Shown: piece by piece, positions 24,727 to 31,579 of the stretch | How the letters are laid out: each line of letters starts with the position of its first letter | Position numbering within the stretch: the first letter of the stretch is position 1 | Assembly (NCBI RefSeq): GCF_023101185.1 | Contig: NZ_CP078077.1 | Coordinates: 1,951,630-2,015,629 of the forward strand | Direction of reading: 5' to 3' | DNA from: Microbacterium galbinum | GTDB taxonomy: Bacteria; Actinomycetota; Actinomycetes; Actinomycetales; Microbacteriaceae | DNA length: 64,000 bases | Position numbers and translations under genes: made by a program | The notes under the pieces: generated by a model | What the model was told of the DNA's origin: nothing | The model's database searches: none | What the model saw: the letters and a program-made list of their open reading frames with translations, nothing else

Positions 24727-27359
24727 GCGGTCACCTCCGCGGCGGAGTAGGTGGCGTCGGCATCCGCTCCGTCGACCGTGACGGAACGCGTGTGCGTGCC
24801 GTGCCCGACCTCTTCCTCGGGCTGCCCCGGGAGGGCGAGCACGCCGGTGGTGCCGACGGGCAGCTCGGCGGTGACGTGGAGCACGCCCGCGTCGATCCGC
24901 CACGAGACCGCGGCCTCGCCGAACGGGGTGCGATGCCGGGCCGCTGCCGAGGTGAGCCCACCGCCGGGGCGCGGGGCGACGCGGATCCGTCGGTAACCCG
25001 GCGCATCGGCGGCGAGGCCGGCGACGACGCGGTGCATCCAGTCGACCACGGCGCCGAGCGCGTAGTGGTTGAACGAGGTCATCGACCCGGGGTTCACCGA
25101 GCCGTCGGGGCGCATCGAGTCCCAGCGTTCCCAGACCGTCGTCGCGCCCATGCCCACCTGGTACAGCCACGACGGGCACTCCTTCTCGAGGAGAAGGTCG
25201 TAGGCGGCGTCGAGCTGACCGTTCGCGCTGAGGGCATCGGTCACGAGCGGCGTGCCCACGAACCCGGTGCCGATGCGGTTGCCCCCGGCCCGCACGAGAG
25301 CGGCGAGCCGGGCGGCGGCGGGGGCGCGCAGCTCGTCGGGGAGCAGGTCGAACTCGAGGGCGAGAGCGTAGGCGGTCTGCGCGTCGGAGGTCATCCGCCC
25401 GTCGTCGCCCACGTAGGCGCCGATGAACGCCGCCTTCGCCTCGGCGGCGAGGGCGGTGTAGTGCGCGGCATCCGTCGTCTCGCCCAGCGTCGCGGCCATG
25501 TCGGCGACCAGCCGTGCCGAGTACGCGAAGTAGCCCGAGGCGACGAGGTAGCGATCGGTGAGGGCGTCGGCCGGGTCGTGCGGGGGAGCAGCAGGGTCGA
25601 GCCAGTCGCCGAGCTGGAACCCCGTGTCCCACAGCCGCGAGGGACCCGCGATCTCGGCCTGCAGATCGACCCACGCGCGGGCGCTGTCGAACTGCGCGCG
25701 CAGCACGCCCTCATCGCCGAAGCGGCGGTGCAGGGTCCACGGCACGATCGTCGCGGCATCGCCCCAGGCGGCACCCGGGCGCTGCGGGGTCCACATGGTG
25801 TCGGCCGGGATGACGGGCACGTACCAGGGCACGGTGCCGTCGGGCAGTTGCTCGGCCTCCAGGTCGCGCAGCCAGCCGGCGAGCATGCCGGAGGAGTCGT
25901 ACAGGAAGGATGCTGCCGGCGCGAACACCTGGATGTCGCCGGTCCATCCCAGGCGCTCGTCGCGCTGCGGGCAATCGGAGGGGATGTCGACGAAGTTTCC
26001 GCGCATGCCCCAGACGACGTTCTCGTGCAGGCGGTCGAGCTGGGGGTTCGAGGATTCGAACCAGCCCGTGCGCTCCATGTCGGTGTGCAGCACGCGGGCG
26101 ACGAGAGCGCCGGCCGCGGCATCCGCATCGATGTCGCCGGGCCAGCCGTCGACCTCCACGTAGCGGAAGCCGTGATAGGTGAAGCGCGGTTCCCACTCCT
26201 CGCCCTCGGGGCGCCCGGCGAACGTGTAGACGTCGGTCGAGACCGCGTCGCGCAGCGGGCGCGTGTAGAGCTCGTCGTCCTGCAGCACCTCGGCGGTGCG
26301 CAGCGTCACGGTCGTGCCCGCGGCGGCCGTGGCGCGCAGGCGCACGACGCCGACGAGGTTCTGCCCGAAGTCGAGCACGCGCTTGCCGGCCGGGGTGCGC
26401 AGCACGGTGACCGGGTGCACCTCCTCGGTCACGCGCACGGGCGGGCCGGTCGGCGCCACGAGCGTCGCGGGGTCGCGGCGGCGCAGCTGCACGCGCTGCC
26501 AGTCGCCGTCGTCGTACCCCGCGCGGCTCCACCCCGGCAGCTCCTCGCGGGCGTCGTAGGTCTCGCCGTCGTAGATTCCCGAGTGCAGGATCGGGCTCGG
26601 CGCCGACCGCCACCGGGTGTCGGTCGCGACGGTCTCGGTCGTGCCGTCGGCGTAGGTGAGCTCGAGCTGACCGATGAAGGAGAGATCGTCGCCGAAGACG
26701 TTGCGGAAGCCGCCGCGCCAGCCGAGACGCCCGCGGTACCAGCCGTCGCCGAGCCACGCGCCGATCGCGTTGTCGCCCTCGGCGAGCAGGTCTGTCACGT
26801 CGTAGGTGTAGTAGCGCAGGCGCTCGCGGTAGACGGTCCAGCCGGGGGAGAGCACGTCGGTGCCGACACGCTCGCCGTTGATCTCGGCCTGGTAGAGGCC
26901 GTGGGCCGACGCATAGAGGCGGGCGCGCACGAGGTCGGGGCGCACGGTGAAGTCGCGGCGGACGAGCGCGGGCCGGCGGTCGTCGCGCATCGGGTTCTCG
27001 TTCCAGATCGCGCCGATGGGGCCCGCGGTCCAGTCCTCGGGGTGCAGCAGTCCGGTCTCGACCGTGGCCCAGGGGCTCGGGTCGCTCCATTCGCCGTCGG
27101 TGCCGCGCACCCGCACGCGGACGGATGCCCGGGCGCGCGAGTCGAGTGCCCGACCCGGCCACGGCACGAGCACCTGCGCGTCGGAGTCGATCTCGAAGGT
27201 GTCGACGGCGCCATCGGTGTCGATCTCGATGCGGGAGGCGGCCTGCGTCCATCCGGTGGGAGCGGTGTCGATCACCCACGACAGGCGCGGGCGTGACTCG
27301 CCGATGCCCAGGGGCTCGCGGTGGTGCTCGAAGCGAACGGCGGATACGGTGGCCGGCAT
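24723..27359 (-). CDS. Alpha-L-rhamnosidase, GH78
   Basis: 878 residues. It releases terminal alpha-L-rhamnose from plant glycans or glycosides. N-terminal beta-sandwich domains (about 1-330) precede the alpha/alpha barrel, which contains the catalytic motif DCPQRDERLGWTGD (near 461-474) and the family stretch GSMTSFNHYALGAVVDWMH (near 755). A C-terminal beta domain follows. There is no signal peptide, so the enzyme is intracellular and acts after import, matching the rhamnose pathway at 13.6-18.2 kb. It is first in a five-gene operon with ATGA couplings. LacI-type operators lie upstream at 27377 and 27431. Confidence 0.93.
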   Translation of the reverse strand: MPATVSAVRFEHHREPLGIGESRPRLSWVIDTAPTGWTQAASRIEIDTDGAVDTFEIDSDAQVLVPWPGRALDSRARASVRVRVRGTDGEWSDPSPWATVETGLLHPEDWTAGPIGAIWNENPMRDDRRPALVRRDFTVRPDLVRARLYASAHGLYQAEINGERVGTDVLSPGWTVYRERLRYYTYDVTDLLAEGDNAIGAWLGDGWYRGRLGWRGGFRNVFGDDLSFIGQLELTYADGTTETVATDTRWRSAPSPILHSGIYDGETYDAREELPGWSRAGYDDGDWQRVQLRRRDPATLVAPTGPPVRVTEEVHPVTVLRTPAGKRVLDFGQNLVGVVRLRATAAAGTTVTLRTAEVLQDDELYTRPLRDAVSTDVYTFAGRPEGEEWEPRFTYHGFRYVEVDGWPGDIDADAAAGALVARVLHTDMERTGWFESSNPQLDRLHENVVWGMRGNFVDIPSDCPQRDERLGWTGDIQVFAPAASFLYDSSGMLAGWLRDLEAEQLPDGTVPWYVPVIPADTMWTPQRPGAAWGDAATIVPWTLHRRFGDEGVLRAQFDSARAWVDLQAEIAGPSRLWDTGFQLGDWLDPAAPPHDPADALTDRYLVASGYFAYSARLVADMAATLGETTDAAHYTALAAEAKAAFIGAYVGDDGRMTSDAQTAYALALEFDLLPDELRAPAAARLAALVRAGGNRIGTGFVGTPLVTDALSANGQLDAAYDLLLEKECPSWLYQVGMGATTVWERWDSMRPDGSVNPGSMTSFNHYALGAVVDWMHRVVAGLAADAPGYRRIRVAPRPGGGLTSAAARHRTPFGEAAVSWRIDAGVLHVTAELPVGTTGVLALPGQPEEEVGHGTHTRSVTVDGADADATYSAAEVTA

Positions 27360-27376
27360 TGGACACTCCCAAGATT

Positions 27377-27390
27377 TCGAAACGTTTCAG
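27377..27390. promoter_or_regulatory. LacI-type operator upstream of the GH78 gene
   Basis: TCGAAACGTTTCAG contains the perfect palindrome GAAACGTTTC and lies 18 bases upstream of the GH78 ATG. On the minus strand a possible -35 TTGTCT lies just beyond it, so the site would sit within the promoter spacer. Confidence 0.7.
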
Positions 27391-27430
27391 AGACCCAGAC
27401 AAGGCGCTGTCGTGGCGAATCGCGTTAGAA

Positions 27431-27444
27431 TTGTGACGTTTCAA
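27431..27444. promoter_or_regulatory. Second LacI-type operator, between GH78 and the SDR gene
   Basis: TTGTGACGTTTCAA overlaps a TAGAAT hexamer (27426-27431) that could be the -10 of the rightward SDR gene. It is the exact reverse complement of the operator inside the GH3 gene start (33034-33047). The two sites here are 54 bp apart and could act together on both divergent transcripts. Confidence 0.7.
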
Positions 27445-27504
27445 TACTAGGGCATGAAGGTCGGCGAGGTCGATCACCTGCCAGACTCGGACGCGGAGGT
27501 CCCC

Positions 27505-28335
27505 ATGGTCATTGCGGTCACAGGAAGCAGCGGCACGCTCGGTCGCGCGACGGTCGAACGACTGCGCGCCGGCGGAGCCGAGGTCATCGGCTTCGACCTC
27601 GCCGGCCCCGCCGGGGCGGGCTTCACGCGCGTGGACCTCACCGACTACGGGCAGACGCTCGACGCGCTGCTCGGGGTGACCGCGCGCCATGAGGGCATCG
27701 ACGCCCTCGTGCACCTCGCCGCGATCCCGGTGAACGGGCTCGTGCCCGATGCCGCGACCTTCGAGAACAACGTGCTGGTCTCCTCGCACGTGCTGCTCGC
27801 CGCGCATCGCGCCGACATCCGCACCGTCGTGCTCGCGTCGAGCATCACGGCCATGGGCTTCCCCTTCGAGGTCGCGCCGCCGTCGCTCCCGGTCGACGAG
27901 ACCTACACGCGCGCGTTCAACACCTACGGCCTCGGCAAGGTCGTCGAGGAGGCGATGGCCGCGCAGCTCGTCGGATGGCATCCGGATGCCTCGATCACCG
28001 CGCTGCGGTTCACCAACGTCGTCGCGCCCGAGGCCTACGACACCTTCGCCGCGGCATCCGAGCCCGACTACCGCCGCGACCTGCTGGGGTCGTGGGTCGA
28101 TGCGCGCGACGGAGCCGAAGCCGTGGCGCTCGCGCTCGAGGCGGCGACCCCCGGGTTCCGCATCTACAACGTCGCCGCTCCCGAGTCGGGCAATGCGGCG
28201 CCCTCGCGCGAGGTGGCGGAACGGTGGTTCCCCGGCGTTCCCGTGGCCGAGGATCTCGCCGAGTTCGGATCGCTCATGTCGACCCGCCGCATCCAGGACG
28301 AACTCGGCTTCCGCGCCCTGTACGACTGGCGCTGA
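27505..28335 (+). CDS. NAD-dependent extended SDR (uronate-dehydrogenase-like)
   Basis: 276 residues. It opens with the Rossmann motif AVTGSSGTLGRATVERL and carries the active-site segment NTYGLGKVVEE (Tyr-x3-Lys) near residue 145. Its length and spacing resemble uronate or aldose dehydrogenases that produce lactones. Since an apionate-lactonase-like gene shares the regulon, this enzyme could oxidise an aldose such as apiose to its lactone, but that is inference. ATG 27505 is chosen over the ATG at 27454 because GGAGGT lies four bases upstream and the Rossmann strand starts at once. It is divergent from the GH78 operon. Confidence 0.78.
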   Translation: MVIAVTGSSGTLGRATVERLRAGGAEVIGFDLAGPAGAGFTRVDLTDYGQTLDALLGVTARHEGIDALVHLAAIPVNGLVPDAATFENNVLVSSHVLLAAHRADIRTVVLASSITAMGFPFEVAPPSLPVDETYTRAFNTYGLGKVVEEAMAAQLVGWHPDASITALRFTNVVAPEAYDTFAAASEPDYRRDLLGSWVDARDGAEAVALALEAATPGFRIYNVAAPESGNAAPSREVAERWFPGVPVAEDLAEFGSLMSTRRIQDELGFRALYDWR

Positions 28336-28346
28336 CGCGTACCCGC

Positions 28347-28404
28347 TGAGGGGTCAAGACACGCCGCGCGTCCGCGTACGGTCGCGGCGTGTCTTGACCC
28401 CTCA
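28347..28404. repeat. Long hairpin repeat, copy 1
   Basis: A perfect 22-bp inverted repeat (arms 28347-28368 and 28383-28404, core GGGGTCAAGACACGCCGCG) with a 14-bp loop. It sits between two converging genes, and the right arm contains the MarR gene stop codon. It probably works as a bidirectional terminator. Two related copies lie at 29349 and 29569. Confidence 0.85.
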
Positions 28405-28851
28405 CGTGCCTGTGTCCGCGCGCAGCGACCGCACCATGCCCTGGAGCAGGTCGAAGGCGACCCGCTGATCGTCGGCGCTCATGCCCGACAGCATCCGTTT
28501 CTCGACCGCGCGCACCGCGGCGGTCGCCTGCGCAAGCAGGTCGCGCCCGGCGGGCGTGAGGTCGGTGGGGAGCGCCTTGCCGACCGGGGCTTCGGATGCT
28601 CGCACGACGAGTCCCTCGCGTTCGAGCTGCTGCAGCAGCACGTTCATCGACTGCCGGGTGACGAAGGCGCCGCGGGCGAGGTCGGAGTTCGAGAGGCCGG
28701 GGCGCTGCGCGAGCAGTTCGAGGCAGGAGTATCGCGTGATGGTCATGTCGAGGGGGCGCAGGGCCTCTTCCATCGCGAATCGCAGGGCGCTTGCGGCCTC
28801 CTTCAGCAGGTATCCGAGGGAGGTCGGCAGGTGGATGCCGTCTTGACTCAT
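28402..28851 (-). CDS. MarR family transcriptional regulator
   Basis: 149 residues. A winged helix-turn-helix (about 35-105) includes LSNSDLARGAFVTRQSMNVLLQQLEREGLV; flanking helices form the dimer interface. It is divergent from the VOC gene, and two copies of TGTCAGNNNNCTGACA lie in the shared promoter region, one over its own start. It should repress both genes until a ligand is bound. The minus-strand hexamer CAGAAT six bases before ATG 28851 suggests a leaderless transcript whose promoter lies under the operator. The ligand is unknown. Confidence 0.88.
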   Translation of the reverse strand: MSQDGIHLPTSLGYLLKEAASALRFAMEEALRPLDMTITRYSCLELLAQRPGLSNSDLARGAFVTRQSMNVLLQQLEREGLVVRASEAPVGKALPTDLTPAGRDLLAQATAAVRAVEKRMLSGMSADDQRVAFDLLQGMVRSLRADTGT

Positions 28852-28894
28852 GTCAGTATTCTGACATAGATTAATGCATGTCAGAAAACTGACA
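28851..28894. promoter_or_regulatory. Two MarR operators
   Basis: TGTCAGTATTCTGACA (28851-28866) and TGTCAGAAAACTGACA (28879-28894) share the form TGTCAGNNNNCTGACA and are 28 bp apart. The first covers the MarR gene start and its -10; the second lies upstream of the VOC gene. Confidence 0.8.
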
Positions 28895-28913
28895 CGTATC
28901 GAAGGAGCATCCC

Positions 28914-29282
28914 ATGCCCGTCACCGGCCCCGACTTCATCTCTCTGCAGACGCGCGACCTCGACGCCTCGCAGGCGTTCTACGAGAAGTACCTCGGCCTC
29001 GTGCGCTCGCCCGCCGGGCCTCCGCACGCCGTCGTCTTCACGACCACGCCGATCGCGTTCGCGCTGCGCGACATCGTTCCCGGGACCGACCTCGCCGCAG
29101 CGGCGCAGCCCGGCATCGGCGTCGCCCTCTGGCTGCACGCGACGGATGTGCAGAGCATCCACGACGCCCTGGTCGCCGATGGGCGCACGATCGTCGCCGC
29201 CCCCATCGACGGACCGTTCGGGCGCACCTTCACCTTCGCCGACCCCGACGGCTACCACGTCACCCTCCACGACCGCGCCTGA
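28914..29282 (+). CDS. VOC superfamily protein (glyoxalase/bleomycin-resistance type)
   Basis: 122 residues. Two beta-alpha-beta-beta-beta units are visible: FISLQTRDLDASQAFYEKYLGL in the first, and FGRTFTFADPDGYHVTLHD in the second. The family covers glyoxalase I, dioxygenases and drug-binding proteins. The C-terminal ADPDGYHVTLHD is typical of small single-domain members whose function is often unknown. ATG 28914 is preceded by GAAGGAG. It is controlled by the divergent MarR through the paired operators, so it probably answers a toxic or aromatic compound. Confidence 0.82.
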   Translation: MPVTGPDFISLQTRDLDASQAFYEKYLGLVRSPAGPPHAVVFTTTPIAFALRDIVPGTDLAAAAQPGIGVALWLHATDVQSIHDALVADGRTIVAAPIDGPFGRTFTFADPDGYHVTLHDRA

Positions 29283-29348
29283 CGCTCTCGGAGGGGACGC
29301 TTCGACAGGCTCAGCGACCCACTGTCTGGTCGACGTCAGCGCCCCACT

Positions 29349-29410
29349 CGCGAGGGGTCAAGACACGCCGCGTTGTGGCATCCGCTCGCGGCGTGTCTTG
29401 ACCCCTCGCG
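29349..29410. repeat. Long hairpin repeat, copy 2
   Basis: Perfect 24-bp arms at 29349-29372 and 29387-29410 with the same core as copy 1 (GAGGGGTCAAGACACGCCGC) and a 14-bp loop of different sequence. Confidence 0.85.
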
Positions 29411-29469
29411 CGCAAGCCCGGAGCGAGCGAAGCTCGGGACTGCACCGTTCGGGAGGAGATCTCACCCAG

Positions 29470-29500
29470 GGGAGGAGCGTTTCGCGGATTCGCTCCTCCC
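29470..29500. repeat. Short hairpin
   Basis: GGGAGGAGCG (29470-29479) pairs with CGCTCCTCCC (29491-29500) around an 11-base loop. Role unknown. Confidence 0.6.
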
Positions 29501-29568
29501 TTTCGCGAGTTCTCCTCCGTTGGTGCGCGGGCGGGGGCTTCGACAGGCTCAGTGACCCCGTCGCACGC

Positions 29569-29624
29569 GAGGGGTCGAGACACGCCGCTGACGCGTGGCC
29601 GCGCGCGGCGTGTTGTGACCCCTC
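29569..29624. repeat. Long hairpin repeat, copy 3 (diverged)
   Basis: Arms 29569-29587 and 29606-29624 follow the same GAGGGGTC-GACACGCCG pattern with about three mismatches, so this is an older copy of the family. Confidence 0.7.
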
Positions 29625-29645
29625 ACCACCCGGACGGGGACGCGA

Positions 29646-29677
29646 AAGGGGGCGGATGCCGCAGCATCCGCCCCCTT
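29646..29677 (-). terminator. Terminator of the sugar ABC transporter operon
   Basis: AAGGGGGCGGATGC and GCATCCGCCCCCTT form a perfect 14-bp stem with a four-base loop, 14 bases past the last permease stop. On the minus strand the stem ends in a short T run. Confidence 0.8.
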
Positions 29678-29691
29678 CGTCGTCGCGGGTC

Positions 29692-30600
29692 TCAGCCCTT
29701 GACCGCGCCGGCCGCGAGGCCCTTCATGATGCGCTGGTTGAGGAAGAGATACATGATCAGGATGCCGAACACCGTCACGCAGATCGCGGCGAACAACGGG
29801 CCGTAGTTGATCGCGCCGTACTCGCCCGAGAAGTTGAGGAGCCCGACCTGGATCGTGTTGAGGCTCCTCTTGCCGCCGAAGACGAGGGCGATGAGCAGGT
29901 CGTTCCAGATGAGGAAGAACTGCACGATCGCGACCGTGAAGATCGCGTTCTTCATCATCGGCAGGCCGATCGCGAAGAACGAACGCAGCATCGAGGCGCC
30001 GTCGATCGTCGCGGCCTCGAAGATCTCGCGGGGGATGGCGCGGAAGTACGTCGCCATCATGAACACCGTGAGCGGGAGGCCGCCCGCGACGTAGATGAGG
30101 ATCATCGGCAGGTACGAGCCACTGAGGCCCATCTTCGAGAAGGCGTTGAACAGCGGCAGGATGATCATCTGCCCGGGGATCATGATGCCCGCCAGGAACA
30201 GCAGGAGCACCGAGGCGCGGCCCTTGAAGACCATGATCTCGAGCGCGTAGCCCGCCGCCGTGCCGAGCAGCACGATGAACACGAGCGACGGCACCGTGAC
30301 GATCAGCGAGTTCGTGATTGTGGTGGCGAGGTTGCCGGTCTCCCAGGCGACGGCGTAGTTGTCCCACCGCCAGTTCTCGGGGAGCGTGTACGAGGGGTTG
30401 TTGAGGAACTCGTTGTTCGACTTCAGCGAGTTGATGAACATCCAGAACAGCGGGTAGGCCGTCACGATGACGAGCACCGCGATGGTCAGCCAGGTCGGGA
30501 TCTTTCGCAGGATGCCGAGGGCGATCGCTGCGGGACCGCGGCGGTGCGGAACGAACGCCTTCGCGCTGGGAACGGCCGTCGTGTCGAGTGTGGTGGTCAT
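29692..30600 (-). CDS. Carbohydrate ABC transporter permease (MalG-like)
   Basis: 302 residues with six membrane segments. The cytoplasmic EAA loop, EAATIDGASMLRSFFAIGLP (near 205), contacts the ATPase. It forms the inner half of a CUT1 sugar importer with the permease encoded just upstream (10-bp gap) and the binding protein at 31580. No ATP-binding subunit is encoded nearby, so a shared MsiK-like ATPase elsewhere on the chromosome is likely, as is usual for actinobacterial CUT1 importers. Expression is set by the operator-controlled promoter at 32.9 kb. Confidence 0.93.
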   Translation of the reverse strand: MTTTLDTTAVPSAKAFVPHRRGPAAIALGILRKIPTWLTIAVLVIVTAYPLFWMFINSLKSNNEFLNNPSYTLPENWRWDNYAVAWETGNLATTITNSLIVTVPSLVFIVLLGTAAGYALEIMVFKGRASVLLLFLAGIMIPGQMIILPLFNAFSKMGLSGSYLPMILIYVAGGLPLTVFMMATYFRAIPREIFEAATIDGASMLRSFFAIGLPMMKNAIFTVAIVQFFLIWNDLLIALVFGGKRSLNTIQVGLLNFSGEYGAINYGPLFAAICVTVFGILIMYLFLNQRIMKGLAAGAVKG

Positions 30601-30610
30601 GATGCTGTCC

Positions 30611-31492
30611 TCAGACGGTGTTGTCGCGACGCGACGAGCGGAAGATGACGAGCGTGATCAGCAGACACATGATCGTGAGCACGAGGGCGACGGTCGAGCC
30701 GTAGCCGAAGTCGCTGTACTGGAACGCGGTGCGGTACATGTACATCGTCAGCGGCGTGGTCGCGTTGCCGGGGCCGCCGCCGGTGAGGGCGAAGACCGAG
30801 TCGAAGACCTTGATCGTGCCGTTGATGCTGAAGATCATCGAGGCGAAGAGGATCGGCAGCGACATCGGGAGCACGATGTAGCGGAAGAGGCTGAACGACT
30901 TCGCGCCGTCGAGACGGGCCGATTCGATGATTTCGTCGGGGATGTCGAGCAGGCCGGAGAAGACGAGGATGCCGTAGAAGCCGGCGGAGCGCCAGACGTC
31001 CATGATGACGATGACGACGAACGCGGTCGCGCCGTCGCCGAGCCAGTCGATGTTGCTGAGGCCGACGTTCACGAGCAGCTCGTTGACGAGGCCGTCGCCG
31101 GGGGCCGACTGGAAGAGCTTCTGGTACAGGATGCCGATCGCGACGGTCGGGAGCACGACGGGGAAGAACACCAGCGTGCGGACGATGACCGAGCTGCGGC
31201 GGAGCACGAAGTGGTAGAGCAGCGCGAGCCCGAAGCCGAGCACGACCTGGAACAGGGTGGTCAGCAGCGCGTAGCGGATCGTGAACCAGAAGGCGTCGGC
31301 GACGTACTGGTCGGAGAAGAGCCGCTGGAAGTTCTCGATGCCGTTGAACTCGAAGCCTTCGAGGATGCTGCCGGTGAAGAACGTGAGGCCGAACGACCAG
31401 AGCACGGGGACGATGGTGATGAGCGTATAGATGACCAGTGCCGGCAGGAGCAGCAGCAGGATCGTCTTCCGGTCGCCGAGGACGGACTTCAT
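30611..31492 (-). CDS. Carbohydrate ABC transporter permease (MalF-like)
   Basis: 293 residues with six membrane segments starting at residue 11. The EAA loop reads ESARLDGAKSFSLFRYIVLP (near 190). It pairs with the permease at 29692. An 87-bp gap containing a strong hairpin separates it from the binding-protein gene, which would lower permease mRNA relative to binding-protein mRNA. ATG 31492 follows a GAAAGG-type site. The cargo is inferred, from the shared regulon, to be a rhamnose- or apiose-containing oligosaccharide or glycoside. Confidence 0.93.
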   Translation of the reverse strand: MKSVLGDRKTILLLLLPALVIYTLITIVPVLWSFGLTFFTGSILEGFEFNGIENFQRLFSDQYVADAFWFTIRYALLTTLFQVVLGFGLALLYHFVLRRSSVIVRTLVFFPVVLPTVAIGILYQKLFQSAPGDGLVNELLVNVGLSNIDWLGDGATAFVVIVIMDVWRSAGFYGILVFSGLLDIPDEIIESARLDGAKSFSLFRYIVLPMSLPILFASMIFSINGTIKVFDSVFALTGGGPGNATTPLTMYMYRTAFQYSDFGYGSTVALVLTIMCLLITLVIFRSSRRDNTV

Positions 31493-31533
31493 GCGTGGCG
31501 GCCTTTCGGGTGTAGAGGGGGTGAGACGAGAGA

Positions 31534-31574
31534 ACCGGCTCCGCGCACTCCGGGTACGAGTGCGCGGAGCCGGT
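31534..31574 (-). terminator. Intra-operon hairpin between binding protein and permease genes
   Basis: A perfect 17-bp stem (31534-31550 with 31558-31574) and a 7-base loop lie six bases after the binding-protein stop. There is no T run. It probably stabilises the upstream mRNA or ends part of the transcripts. Confidence 0.75.
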
Positions 31575-31579
31575 GCGGA

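Larger units (their letters stand above)
29283..29691. other. Gene-free 409-bp stretch made of repeats and hairpins
   Basis: No coding sequence was recognised between the VOC gene and the ABC transporter operon. The stretch holds two further copies of the GGGGTCAAGACACGCC hairpin, two copies of CTTCGACAGGCTCAG (near 29300 and 29538), a GGGAGGAGCG/CGCTCCTCCC hairpin, and the terminator of the transporter operon. Confidence 0.75.
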
